A stretch of DNA of 57,924 nucleotides from CAIKHN01 sp964394565. GTDB taxonomy: Bacteria > Patescibacteriota > Patescibacteriia > UBA9934. Under the pieces are notes generated by a model. That model ran no database searches, was not told the DNA's origin, and saw only the letters and a list, made by a program, of their open reading frames with translations. Positions 1 through 7,819 of the stretch are shown here, in pieces (positions within the stretch are counted from its first letter, which is position 1; the number at the start of each line of letters is the position of its first letter). The stretch spans positions 1 to 57,924 of the forward strand of contig CAYMYA010000003.1 of assembly GCA_964394565.1 (NCBI GenBank). The letters run 5' to 3'. A program made the position numbers and the translations under genes.

Positions 1-1
1 A

Positions 2-25
2 AGACCCCGCCGGGAGACGGGGTCT
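2..25 (-). terminator. GC-rich hairpin after the membrane-protein unit
   Basis: Inverted repeat AGACCCCG / CGGGGTCT with an 8-base loop, just downstream (minus strand) of the stop codon at 55. It resembles the GC-rich hairpins that end the other GC-rich units. The window edge hides whether a U-tract follows, so its activity as a terminator is inferred. Confidence 0.6.
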
Positions 26-54
26 CGCCAGCGGGGCTGCGTGGGTGGGGCTGG

Positions 55-483
55 TCACTGTAGGCGTGCGGGGGTGAGGAAGAACGTTCCCGCGATGGCC
101 GCGGCGGCGATGATCATGCAGACGGCCTGCCCCGCCGTGGTTGGTGTCCGCAGGATGAACACCACTCCGATGAACCCACCGGCCGGAATCGCGGCCTGTG
201 CGAGGGGGAGGTACTGCGGGTACTTGGCCAGGATGATCCCGAAGGCCCACAGCCCGACGGTGTTGAGGAGCCCGAGGGCGATCCCTGCCGTGAACTGCTG
301 CGGCGTGATGGGCTCGGTGCGCAGCTTCGGGCCGTTCAGAACCATCATGCTGATGGCCGTCGTGACCATCAGGAGGACGTTGACCCAACTCGCTGGGATC
401 TTGGCGTAGCTTGCCCCCACCGGCCAGCCGCCGAAGGCGATGGCGACGAGGGTGATCAGGCAAGCGGGAATGAAAAGGTTCAT
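55..483 (-). CDS. Small four-helix membrane protein, EamA/DMT-like half (GC-rich unit 1)
   Basis: This 142-residue protein is almost wholly hydrophobic, with about four membrane helices (near residues 1-22, 28-48, 62-85, 92-115) and a short basic tail. Size and the GIALGLLNTVGLWAFG stretch recall a half-length DMT/EamA-type transporter, but no substrate can be named. I chose ATG 483 because GGGAG lies 5 bases upstream; an in-frame GTG at 495 has no such site. The gene is clearly richer in G+C than its neighbours and favours C/G-ending codons. It has its own promoter (521-549) and its own hairpin (2-25), so it forms a complete one-gene transcription unit facing away from the nuclease gene. Family assignment is tentative; membrane location is well supported. 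Confidence 0.75.
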   Translation of the reverse strand: MNLFIPACLITLVAIAFGGWPVGASYAKIPASWVNVLLMVTTAISMMVLNGPKLRTEPITPQQFTAGIALGLLNTVGLWAFGIILAKYPQYLPLAQAAIPAGGFIGVVFILRTPTTAGQAVCMIIAAAAIAGTFFLTPARLQ

Positions 484-520
484 GCGTGCTCCCACGCGTG
501 AGGGTGAAGACTGACGGGGT

Positions 521-549
521 ACTATAACGAAAGCGTGTGGAAAAGTCCA
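521..549 (-). promoter_or_regulatory. Promoter of GC-rich unit 1
   Basis: On the minus strand: -35 TGGACT (544-549), 17-base spacer, -10 TATAGT (521-526). This predicts a leader of about 30 bases carrying GGGAG before ATG 483. The 9-mer CGTTATAGT here recurs in the promoter of GC-rich unit 4. Confidence 0.6.
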
Positions 550-569
550 GTTCGGTATAAAAAGTTTGG

Positions 570-575
570 TAGGAT
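570..575 (+). promoter_or_regulatory. -10 box of the nuclease-regulator operon
   Basis: TAGGAT preceded by TGG (extended -10) ends 10 bases before ATG 586, so the transcript would be leaderless or carry only 2-4 leader bases. No good -35 is seen. Confidence 0.45.
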
Positions 576-585
576 ACCCTAATCT

Positions 586-1158
586 ATGAACGCTCGGGAT
601 ATTCGTCGGCTGATTTCGCTCTGTACGGTGCTTATTGCTCTTGGAATTTCTTTGTATCGGAGTGAAATGCCTATGTCACCGTCGCAGAATATGAGCGAAA
701 CGGTGTCGGATACGCTTGCACCGCAGCCCGAGACAGGGGAGCAGGTGATTGTGTCGCGGGTTGTGGACGGGGATACGCTGGCCGTTCTTCTTGGTAATGA
801 AACGGTCACTGTACGGTTGATTGGGATGAATGCACCGGAATCTGTCGATCCTCGGGGTGCAGATCAGTGTTTTGGGAATGAAGCATCGGTGTACATGTCT
901 TCGCTCGCTCATGGGAAGATCGCGACGCTTATTCTTGATGCATCGCAGGACGATACAGACAAATATGATCGCCTGCTTCGGTATGTTGAAATTGATGGAA
1001 TTGATATTGCTCGTCAAATGATTTTGGACGGGTATGCGTTGGAATATACGTACGATGATGTTTATGATCGAGCTATAGACTATCGGAACGCTGAAGCCGA
1101 GGCGCAAGCGGCCGGGCGGGGGCTTTGGGCGGCAAATACGTGTCATGGCGAATTATGA
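586..1158 (+). CDS. Thermonuclease (SNase-like), membrane-anchored or secreted
   Basis: 190 residues. A hydrophobic segment at about 9-25 is a signal anchor or signal peptide, so the enzyme acts outside the membrane. From residue 53 the staphylococcal-nuclease fold follows: VDGDT (60-64, calcium-binding Asp region), RLIGMNAPES (77-86, with the expected catalytic Arg and Glu) and DKYDRLLRY (125-133, second catalytic Arg region). The family hydrolyses DNA and RNA to 3'-nucleotides with calcium. In CPR cells such enzymes are usually taken to feed nucleotide scavenging; that is inference. The stop codon overlaps the next start as ATGA, so the regulator downstream is translationally coupled. The start is preceded by TCT and lies just behind a -10 box, the usual local pattern. 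Confidence 0.88.
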   Translation: MNARDIRRLISLCTVLIALGISLYRSEMPMSPSQNMSETVSDTLAPQPETGEQVIVSRVVDGDTLAVLLGNETVTVRLIGMNAPESVDPRGADQCFGNEASVYMSSLAHGKIATLILDASQDDTDKYDRLLRYVEIDGIDIARQMILDGYALEYTYDDVYDRAIDYRNAEAEAQAAGRGLWAANTCHGEL

Positions 1159-1904
1159 CGAAGCTTGGGAACTTGGAAGCGTTGTTGGAAGCCGTGCGTA
1201 TTCCGCCATCGCAAGCACGGGCGTATATTGCTGGGCTTGAACTTGGAAGTGCGTCGTTGGCGGATATCGCGCGGAGGTCTGGGTTGTCGAAAACTACAGC
1301 ATTCGAAGCCTTGAACGATTTATGCAAGAGAAAATTTGCTCGTGCAACTCGTCGGAATACGTCTGTGACGTACCGCATGACTGATCCAGAGCACATGGTG
1401 ACCTTGCTCCGGAATGCGGCATCAGAACAGGCGGCGATGATTGATGACGTTGCGCGAGCAGTCCCATTATTTTCTGCGTTGCTGGGGGGTAATCATCCGT
1501 CAACGCAAGTCTACGAAGGCGCGGATGCGGTTGATGGATATTTCGCACACCTGGAATCAGTGAAACCAAAAATAATCGACGAGATTGTGAACGGGGATGA
1601 TATTTATGCATGGATTGATGAGAAGGTGCTCATGCGTGCACGAAAAAAATATCATTGGCAACCAAAAACGGGTCGCGTGCTTTCTTCGGGAACGCGGCGT
1701 AATCCGAACCCTATTTTTGTACAACGGCGACTAAATCCCGCATGGGGAGTATTCCGGGGAAACCTCGCGATTTACGATTCGTACGTTTCTATTGTGACGT
1801 ATACCAAACGCTTGACGACAATTATTATTGAAAGCAAACCATTGGCCGATTCTCTCCGTATGCTTTTTACCGTGGCGTGGCGTGCAAGTAACGATGCGGA
1901 GTAG
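1155..1904 (+). CDS. TrmB-family transcriptional regulator
   Basis: 249 residues. An N-terminal winged helix (about residues 10-75: SQARAYIAGLELGSASLADI, then GLSKTTAFEALNDLCKRKF) is the TrmB-type DNA-binding domain. The remaining 170 residues form an effector-like domain (YEGADAVDGYF near 120) of the kind in CPR TrmB/HTH proteins. Start ATG 1155 overlaps the nuclease stop (ATGA); earlier in-frame starts lie inside the nuclease gene. Co-transcription suggests it regulates the nuclease or senses its products, but no operator was recognised upstream of 586. It is a homologue of the regulator at 46685-47446 (same architecture, different sequence). Confidence 0.82.
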   Translation: MTKLGNLEALLEAVRIPPSQARAYIAGLELGSASLADIARRSGLSKTTAFEALNDLCKRKFARATRRNTSVTYRMTDPEHMVTLLRNAASEQAAMIDDVARAVPLFSALLGGNHPSTQVYEGADAVDGYFAHLESVKPKIIDEIVNGDDIYAWIDEKVLMRARKKYHWQPKTGRVLSSGTRRNPNPIFVQRRLNPAWGVFRGNLAIYDSYVSIVTYTKRLTTIIIESKPLADSLRMLFTVAWRASNDAE

Positions 1905-1983
1905 GTGTTCCTTCATTCTCGTGTGATCACAAGCAAACACGTTGGGTCTTTGCATGGATGGGGACGTGGGTTTATAGCACTCT

Positions 1984-2021
1984 CCATCTGTCATCCCCGC
2001 CTGCGCGGGGATGACAGATGG
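1984..2021. terminator. Bidirectional terminator / extragenic palindrome
   Basis: CCATCTGTCATCCCCGC, loop CTGC, then the exact 17-base complement. It lies between the convergent regulator gene (stop 1904) and the SOD gene (stop 2024) and can serve both strands. The core GTCATCCCCGC...GCGGGGATGAC is a palindrome type seen between genes in many bacterial genomes, so it may be a dispersed repeat reused as terminator. Only one copy is in this window. Confidence 0.7.
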
Positions 2022-2023
2022 GG

Positions 2024-2599
2024 CTACGCAACAAAACGCGCCTCTGCTGTGCTCCAGTTGAGGTTTGCAAAGACTGCCTCGACGTATTCTGCGCGTTGTG
2101 CCGGGAGATAATCCACAAGATACGCGTGTTCCCAGACATCGAGCGCAAAAAGCACTTCGCACCCCGCGAGGTGACCCATTTCGTGATCTGATACCCAGAT
2201 ATTTCGTAGCGTGTTGTTTGCCGTGTCGCGCACCAACAGCACCCAGCCAATGCCGCGCATCATTGCTATAGCCTTAACTTCCGCTTTCCATGCTTCGAGT
2301 GTGCCGTATTGTGTCCTGAGAGTATCTGCAAGTGTGCCTTGGATTGTCCCATCTCCACCAAGACCCGCAAAATATAGCTCGTGTAAGCGCATTCCATTCC
2401 ATTCAAACGCATACCGACGAGTTAATTCCGAGAGGGCAATGGCGTGTGTTGCTGCATCTTTTTTGTATTCGTCGATGGCTGCCGCAACTGCATTTACGTT
2501 TTTGACGTATCCAGCGTAGAGTTTGAGGTGCGCTTCGATTTGTTTTGCGCTGAGCCCAGGCATTTCTGGCAGGTTGAATGTCTGTTCGGTGTAAGGCAT
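2024..2599 (-). CDS. sodA: Superoxide dismutase, Fe/Mn family
   Basis: 191 residues. Converts superoxide to oxygen and peroxide in the cytosol. The four metal ligands fit the Fe/Mn SOD fold: His24 (IEAHLKLY), His73 (GMRLHELYF), Asp154 and His158 (DVWEHAY); the gateway Tyr28 (KLYAGYV region) and GIGWVLL near 116-122 are also present. The usual HH pair after the first ligand is absent, as in some divergent members. Start ATG 2599 is chosen because homology starts at PYTEQTFNLP; upstream in-frame codons would extend across tsaD, which starts divergently at 2648. Fe versus Mn cannot be told. Confidence 0.9.
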   Translation of the reverse strand: MPYTEQTFNLPEMPGLSAKQIEAHLKLYAGYVKNVNAVAAAIDEYKKDAATHAIALSELTRRYAFEWNGMRLHELYFAGLGGDGTIQGTLADTLRTQYGTLEAWKAEVKAIAMMRGIGWVLLVRDTANNTLRNIWVSDHEMGHLAGCEVLFALDVWEHAYLVDYLPAQRAEYVEAVFANLNWSTAEARFVA

Positions 2600-2647
2600 A
2601 CTTCGGATGATATTGAGAGGTCCAATTGGTCCTGTTGCACACATTCT

Positions 2648-3655
2648 ATGCGAATACTGGCGATTGAAACAAGTTGTGACGAAACCGCCGTTGCTGTGGT
2701 GGTTGGTGATGGTGATAATGTTGTCGTTGAATCGTCTCTTGTGCGATCACAAATCGATATTCATCAGGTGTACGGTGGGGTGGTGCCAGAGGTGGCGGCA
2801 CGTGAACATTTGGAGATGATTATGCCAATGCTCATGCGTTCGGTGCGCCACGATGGCGAGGGCATCGATGCGATTGCGGTGACGTATGGCCCAGGCCTTG
2901 CGCCAGCATTACGCGTTGGAGTAGAAGCGGCGAAGGCGTTGGCGTACGCATGGAACAAGCCGTTAGTTCCTGTGTGTCATTTGGAGGGGCACATTTATGC
3001 GAGTTGGTTATCGGCAACACCCCAGTTTCCGGTGTTGGCGTTGGTGGTTTCTGGTAAACATACGGAATTGGTTCTCATGAAAGACCATGGTATTTTTGCA
3101 TTGTTAGGAGAGACGCTTGACGATGCATCTGGTGAAAGTTTTGATAAAGTAGCAAGAATGCTTGGGCTGCCGTATCCGGGTGGGCCGGCGATCGATCGTT
3201 TAGCGGAGAAGGGTGATTCGCGGGCTTTTGCTTTTCCGCGGGCGATGCTTGATCGGGACGATTTTATGTTTAGTTTTTCGGGAGTGAAGACATCAGTGCT
3301 GTATGAATTGCGGAAGAATGAAGCGAAGATGAACGACGAGGGATTCCGTTCGGATATTGCGGCATCGTTTCAGGAGGCGATTGTTGACGTGTTGGTTCAG
3401 AAAACGATGCGAGCAGCGGGGAAATATTCACCGAAGAGCATTGTGCTGGCTGGGGGAGTGGCAGCGAATGTTGAGTTAAGGAGTCGGTTAACCGATACAG
3501 CGAAAGCGGTGAACATTCCGGTGTATCTTCCCGATTTTCAGTACTCACTCGATAACGCTGCAATGATCGGAGTCGCCGGGTACTATCGAGCCTCTCGGGC
3601 GATTTCGGTGGACCCGATTATGCTCGTGGCGGATCCGAATTTGGATATTGTTTAG
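2648..3655 (+). CDS. tsaD: tRNA N6-threonylcarbamoyladenosine synthase TsaD
   Basis: 335 residues, Kae1/TsaD family. Transfers threonylcarbamoyl to A37 of tRNAs reading ANN codons, working with TsaB, TsaC and TsaE. Seen: N-terminal MRILAIETSCDET, iron-binding HLEGH (111-115), SGKHTEL, GGPAIDRLA and the AGGVAAN motif near 280, then the Asp-bearing YSLDNAAM. Length is typical. I chose ATG 2648 at the family's start; it has TTCT before it and no Shine-Dalgarno site. tsaE follows after 3 bases, so the two are an operon; tsaB is not in this window. Confidence 0.96.
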   Translation: MRILAIETSCDETAVAVVVGDGDNVVVESSLVRSQIDIHQVYGGVVPEVAAREHLEMIMPMLMRSVRHDGEGIDAIAVTYGPGLAPALRVGVEAAKALAYAWNKPLVPVCHLEGHIYASWLSATPQFPVLALVVSGKHTELVLMKDHGIFALLGETLDDASGESFDKVARMLGLPYPGGPAIDRLAEKGDSRAFAFPRAMLDRDDFMFSFSGVKTSVLYELRKNEAKMNDEGFRSDIAASFQEAIVDVLVQKTMRAAGKYSPKSIVLAGGVAANVELRSRLTDTAKAVNIPVYLPDFQYSLDNAAMIGVAGYYRASRAISVDPIMLVADPNLDIV

Positions 3656-3658
3656 ACT

Positions 3659-4096
3659 ATGCCTAGCACGACCTACACTACGCATTCTTGTGAGGAAACG
3701 CAGCGCGTGGCGGCCAAACTTGCTTCGACGCTGGTAGGCGGTGAGTTTATTTCGCTTATTGGGGATTTGGGTGCCGGGAAGACAACATTTACTCAAGGGG
3801 TGGTGGTGGCATTGGGATCAAAAGCTCGAGCGAAATCACCAACCTTTTCCGTGATAAATGAGTATCCGGTTGTGGATCATCCGTCTATTCGACGCGTTGT
3901 TCATTGTGATTTTTATCGTCTTTCTACATCGTTAGAGCTTCGTGCACTTGAGCTCGACGAATATCGCCGTCCAGATACCGTTATGATTGTAGAATGGCCG
4001 AATATCTTGCCGGATGTTGAATGGCATGCAGATATCACCGTGACGTTGACGCATGGGGGAGAGGCCGAAAGGACGATAGAAATTACTGGAGTCTAG
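3659..4096 (+). CDS. tsaE: tRNA threonylcarbamoyladenosine ATPase TsaE
   Basis: 145 residues, a P-loop ATPase that supports TsaD/TsaB in making t6A37. Walker A GDLGAGKTT at 35-43, SPTFSVINEY at about 61-70 and the HCDFYRL Walker-B-like motif near 81-87 are all family hallmarks. It starts 3 bases after tsaD and precedes rsmE. A -10 box after its end suggests rsmE also has its own promoter. Confidence 0.94.
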   Translation: MPSTTYTTHSCEETQRVAAKLASTLVGGEFISLIGDLGAGKTTFTQGVVVALGSKARAKSPTFSVINEYPVVDHPSIRRVVHCDFYRLSTSLELRALELDEYRRPDTVMIVEWPNILPDVEWHADITVTLTHGGEAERTIEITGV

Positions 4097-4112
4097 TGTA
4101 GTTGTTCGGTGC

Positions 4113-4118
4113 TATACT
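4113..4118 (+). promoter_or_regulatory. -10 box before rsmE
   Basis: TATACT ends 21 bases before ATG 4140. The in-frame ATG at 4122 lies only 3 bases behind the box and would be at or before the transcript start, which supports 4140 as the real start. No convincing -35. Confidence 0.45.
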
Positions 4119-4139
4119 CTCATGGTATATCGATGGTGT

Positions 4140-4862
4140 ATGCGAACAGCGCGTTTTTTTGTCTCGCCAGAATGGGTTGCGCGTGGAGCGCAGGCATTTT
4201 CTATTCCCGCTGGGTCGATATATCGGCAAATGACCACCGTACTTCGCATGCACGTTGGGGATGTGTTGAGTTTATGCGCAAATGACGGGAGCGAGCTCAC
4301 GTGCACGATTTCTGAAATCACTAAAGCGGCAATTTTAGGGACGATTACGGGCACAACGGTCGGGAAACCGCTGCGTCCGCATATCACCGTATGTGCCGCG
4401 GTGACGAAACGGGATACCTTCGAATGGATGCTTCAGAAATGTACAGAAATTGGGGCATCGGCATTTATTCCCCTGATGACGGAGCGTGTAGTGAAAAAAG
4501 TGAAAGATGTTCCTGCGCGTTGGCACGAGATTCTTCGGGAGGCAAGCGAGCAATCAGGGCGCATGATGCTGCCGGTGCTGCATGATCCAATGACATTGAC
4601 GGCAGCGCTTGAGCACATGAAGACGGCTGATCGATATGTGCTTCACGAAGCTGGAGGTCAAGCAACGGGGTTTCCAAAAATTCGAGAGATGGATCATGTG
4701 GCAATATTTTTGGGGCCAGAGGGCGGGTTCAGTCCTGGAGAAATTGAAAAAGCTGTTCTGGCAAATATTCCTATCGTTCAATTAGGTTCTTTAGTGCTTC
4801 GTGCGGAAACTGCTGCCGTTGTGGCGATGGCACTCTTGCGCCTTGGGCAGGTTACGAAGTAG
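4140..4862 (+). CDS. rsmE: 16S rRNA m3U1498 methyltransferase RsmE
   Basis: 240 residues. Methylates N3 of U1498 in 16S rRNA using SAM. It has the family layout: an N-terminal PUA-like domain (MRTARFFVSPEW, HVGDVLSLCAND), then a SPOUT knotted methylase domain with KRDTFEWMLQKCTEIGA, ASEQSGR and the SAM-binding LGPEGGFSPGE followed by LGSLVLRAETAA. Start 4140 fits the family start and avoids the ATG inside the promoter region. It is convergent with the pilus ATPase gene; I see no strong terminator in the 11 bases between. Confidence 0.93.
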   Translation: MRTARFFVSPEWVARGAQAFSIPAGSIYRQMTTVLRMHVGDVLSLCANDGSELTCTISEITKAAILGTITGTTVGKPLRPHITVCAAVTKRDTFEWMLQKCTEIGASAFIPLMTERVVKKVKDVPARWHEILREASEQSGRMMLPVLHDPMTLTAALEHMKTADRYVLHEAGGQATGFPKIREMDHVAIFLGPEGGFSPGEIEKAVLANIPIVQLGSLVLRAETAAVVAMALLRLGQVTK

Positions 4863-4873
4863 CGTTCCGTGAG

Positions 4874-6754
4874 TTATAATCCAAGGCTCCGTTTTACTTC
4901 CTCGATAGACGTCATGCCGTCCGCAACTTTGAGAAGGCCGTCTTGCGTCATAGTGACCATACCCTGCGCTTTCGCGAGTTCACGCATATCGTACTCAGAA
5001 ATTGTGCCTTTTTCGATGATTGTTTTTTCGAGTTCAGGGGTTTTGATGAGAATTTCGTATGCGCCAATACGCCCTTTATATCCCGTATTATTGCAGGCGT
5101 CACAGCCCTTCGGACCATAGTATGTGATTTGCGTTGTGTCGACGGGTGTTTCGCCTGATGTGCTCGGAATTGCATCGAAATGTTCCTTGATACTTTTCAG
5201 TGTTGTGTCATCGGGCGTCACAGGAACTTTGCACGTGGTACAGAGTTTACGTAAGAGGCGTTGACCGATAATAGCATTTAACGCAGGCGCCAAAAGATGC
5301 GCCTGGAGTCCCATGGAGAGGAATCGTGGAATGGCGCCAGACGCATCGTTCGTGTGAATGGTTGAAAGGAGTAAGTGACCAGTGAGTGATGCTTGTACGG
5401 CAATTTCTGCGGTATCTAAATCACGAATTTCGCCGACCATCACAATATCAGGGTCTTGGCGGAGAATAGATCGCAAGCCCTTGGCGAATGTGTAATCCTT
5501 GCTGTAGTCAATTTGGCTCTGATTGAGCCCCTCAACTTTATATTCCACTGGATCTTCGAGGGTAATAATTTTCACGTCAGGCGTGTTGAGCTTTCGCAAT
5601 ATCGCATACAGCGTTGTGGTTTTACCACTTCCTGTGGGGCCGGTGGTAATAATCATACCGTTGGGTTTGTCGATTTCCCGCTGGAGTTTTTGTAGTGCCG
5701 CTGGGCGAAGGCCAAGTTGTTCAAATTCTCGCGCAATTGATTCTGGGTTGAGGAGACGCATGACGACGGATTCCCCAAATGAAGTTGGAATCGTCGAGGT
5801 ACGCACGTCGATATGTGTATTTTTTTGGTAAATCGTAAACCGGCCATCCTGTGCTTGGTCGTTGACGTTCATTTTTAATGACGCAACGAGCTTGATGCGA
5901 TTAATGATTCTCTTCCATTGTTCTGGTGCGAGTGTTGCGACATCCTGCAGAATGCCATCGACACGGAAACGCACCGCGATGCCATGCTCCTCAGCTTCGA
6001 TGTGAATATCGGAAGATCCGAGTTTCAGCGATGCCGCGATCACAACGGCAATCACATCAGTGACGTTTGCATGCTTTAGTACTCCGGCGATTGAAGAAAA
6101 ATCCGTCATTTGTGCCTGATATTTTGCAATTTCTTCCTCAGTAATTTGTACGCCTTTAATAATAGGCTTCACTTTTGGAAGAGCGTCATAGAGCTTGAGG
6201 CCTTGGGTGAGACTTTCTTGGCTCGTGACATACACCACACCATGCGTTTTGTGACGCTCTTCGAGTTCGAAGACCAGTTCTTTGATCCGAGGGTCTTCGG
6301 GTTGTGTGGTCGCGATGCGTAATTCAGGGCCATTGAATAAAAAACAAATTGCCTTGAGCTGCTTTGCTTGTTCCTCGCTCAATAACGTGAGCGCGTCTGG
6401 ACTAATGGGGAACCCTTTGAGATTAATGTAATCCATTCCTCGCGCACGAGCCATGCGTTCTGTTTCGGTTTCCCGCTCACGTAGCGCGATAGCACTCATC
6501 TTTTCTGTGAGTTGTTTGCTCGTGTCTTTATCGGTGAGCGCAATGGCGGATGAAGAGGGTGCGAGTGGCGATGGAAAAGGCGCAAGTTGCGCGTCACGAG
6601 GTGGTAGAGGTGACTGAGGGGATTGGATTTGGGATGGGGGAGTATTTGGGGCGAAAGGTTCCGGTACTGTTGGGGTAGTGAGAGGCTCTGCCGGCGTACT
6701 GCTGGCAGTTTTTTGTTTGAGTAAGTCGGCGATGGAGGGCAGAGTATCTGACAT
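4874..6754 (-). CDS. pilB: Type IV pilus assembly ATPase PilB/GspE
   Basis: 626 residues. Cytoplasmic hexameric ATPase that drives pilus extension; in naturally competent cells such pili capture DNA. A Pro-rich low-complexity stretch (about 15-70) precedes an MshEN-like domain (about 105-195). The ATPase core has Walker A GPTGSGKTT near 372, the Asp and His boxes (LRQDPDIVMVGEIRD, TGHLLLSTIHTND), and a zinc site of two CxxC pairs (CTTC near 505, CDAC near 549). It follows the membrane-protein gene after 2 bases, so the two share an mRNA. The C at -1 makes it one of three resident starts without T there. Confidence 0.94.
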   Translation of the reverse strand: MSDTLPSIADLLKQKTASSTPAEPLTTPTVPEPFAPNTPPSQIQSPQSPLPPRDAQLAPFPSPLAPSSSAIALTDKDTSKQLTEKMSAIALRERETETERMARARGMDYINLKGFPISPDALTLLSEEQAKQLKAICFLFNGPELRIATTQPEDPRIKELVFELEERHKTHGVVYVTSQESLTQGLKLYDALPKVKPIIKGVQITEEEIAKYQAQMTDFSSIAGVLKHANVTDVIAVVIAASLKLGSSDIHIEAEEHGIAVRFRVDGILQDVATLAPEQWKRIINRIKLVASLKMNVNDQAQDGRFTIYQKNTHIDVRTSTIPTSFGESVVMRLLNPESIAREFEQLGLRPAALQKLQREIDKPNGMIITTGPTGSGKTTTLYAILRKLNTPDVKIITLEDPVEYKVEGLNQSQIDYSKDYTFAKGLRSILRQDPDIVMVGEIRDLDTAEIAVQASLTGHLLLSTIHTNDASGAIPRFLSMGLQAHLLAPALNAIIGQRLLRKLCTTCKVPVTPDDTTLKSIKEHFDAIPSTSGETPVDTTQITYYGPKGCDACNNTGYKGRIGAYEILIKTPELEKTIIEKGTISEYDMRELAKAQGMVTMTQDGLLKVADGMTSIEEVKRSLGL

Positions 6755-6756
6755 GG

Positions 6757-7749
6757 TTATCGTGCAAAACGTCTGCGAATGTGGTGATGAAATCGTGAGC
6801 CAAATGGGAGCCGGTCAAGTTGTTCTGCAAGGAGGGTCCAGACACTATACGTAAACATCGTGGAAAAGCCTGCAAAAAATACTGTGTAGCCGAGCGCAGC
6901 GAGAGTACCAATACATGTGACGAGCGCGAAGCCAAGTAGCGAGCCGCGACCCATGGTTTCGGCGAGCAATACTCCGAAAGGAATGCTCAAAACAGCGAGG
7001 CCAAATACGTACGCAACGGAAAACATCAGATTGATTGCAAAAACGAGGAGGGCTGTTTCGCACGCCACGAGGGGGTGGCGGAGAAATCGATCGAGCGCTT
7101 CCAAGAAACCGCTGATGATCGTGACGCGCTCTTGCCCAACGGCAATTAATGTCAGCATGCAGAGGATATTCAAAATGAACGCGAGGAATAGTGTTCCTGC
7201 GGCAAGGGCTATTGCGACGGTGTCGATGAATGGAATCGTGATTGGGAGGTTTCGCATGAGCGTACCACCGCCACCGAGCACGAGGAATATGAGTACGTGG
7301 AAAAAGAGATCGACGCCAAGAATACGCAGGAAATGATGGTGGTGGAGTGCGCGTACAAGGTCGCGACCTGTAAGACGAGATTTTTTATGGACGGCGCGGT
7401 GAAGCGCGACAAGAAGGATTTGTTGGCAGAGCACGACGAGAAAACTTCCGGCCATGAGAATCAGGAGCGCACCAAGAATCGTGTAGAGCACGTGGTTTCC
7501 GCCGGAAGTAATGACGAGTTGCGCGTAGCGTTGCACGAATGTACCGATGCTTCCTCCGAGCATGCGCAACACGCCACCACTTGGCGCGAGGGTGATTTGT
7601 GCTTGCTGAACAAGATCGTTCACAATAACACCACTGCCGGCAAGCCCTGCAAGCAATGCGAAAGGCCACAATTCCTTGTGCAGCCACGCCGTGTGCAGCG
7701 CGCGCCAAAGCATTGGGCGGTATATTGATCCATTTTTCACGCTCTTCAT
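6757..7749 (-). CDS. Polytopic membrane protein of unknown function
   Basis: 330 residues with about six hydrophobic segments (near 20-40, 80-105, 135-160, 170-200, 235-265, 275-305 by eye). I do not recognise the family. There is a short His cluster (HHHHF near residue 140) in a loop. It is immediately upstream of pilB (2 bases), which may tie it to pilus assembly; that is inference. ATG 7749 is chosen because GGAGGA sits directly before it, one of few resident genes with such a site, although the spacing is very short. Upstream ATGs lack support. Confidence 0.75.
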   Translation of the reverse strand: MKSVKNGSIYRPMLWRALHTAWLHKELWPFALLAGLAGSGVIVNDLVQQAQITLAPSGGVLRMLGGSIGTFVQRYAQLVITSGGNHVLYTILGALLILMAGSFLVVLCQQILLVALHRAVHKKSRLTGRDLVRALHHHHFLRILGVDLFFHVLIFLVLGGGGTLMRNLPITIPFIDTVAIALAAGTLFLAFILNILCMLTLIAVGQERVTIISGFLEALDRFLRHPLVACETALLVFAINLMFSVAYVFGLAVLSIPFGVLLAETMGRGSLLGFALVTCIGTLAALGYTVFFAGFSTMFTYSVWTLLAEQLDRLPFGSRFHHHIRRRFAR

Positions 7750-7781
7750 ACTCCTCCGAGAATGCATGAAGTATACCACTG

Positions 7782-7819
7782 AAACATAATGCCGCGATGG
7801 ATATCGCGGCATTATGTTT
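7782..7819. terminator. Palindromic terminator after ftsH
   Basis: AAACATAATGCCGCGAT, 4-base loop, exact complement ending in ATTATGTTT. The hairpin begins at the last base of the ftsH stop codon (7819-7821) on the minus strand and ends before the next minus-strand gene. The A/T arms supply a U-tract. Confidence 0.85.

Noticed and set aside
1984..2021. Palindrome as a CRISPR or transposon end
   Set aside because: Single copy in the window, no spacer array, no transposase; a terminator or extragenic palindrome explains it.
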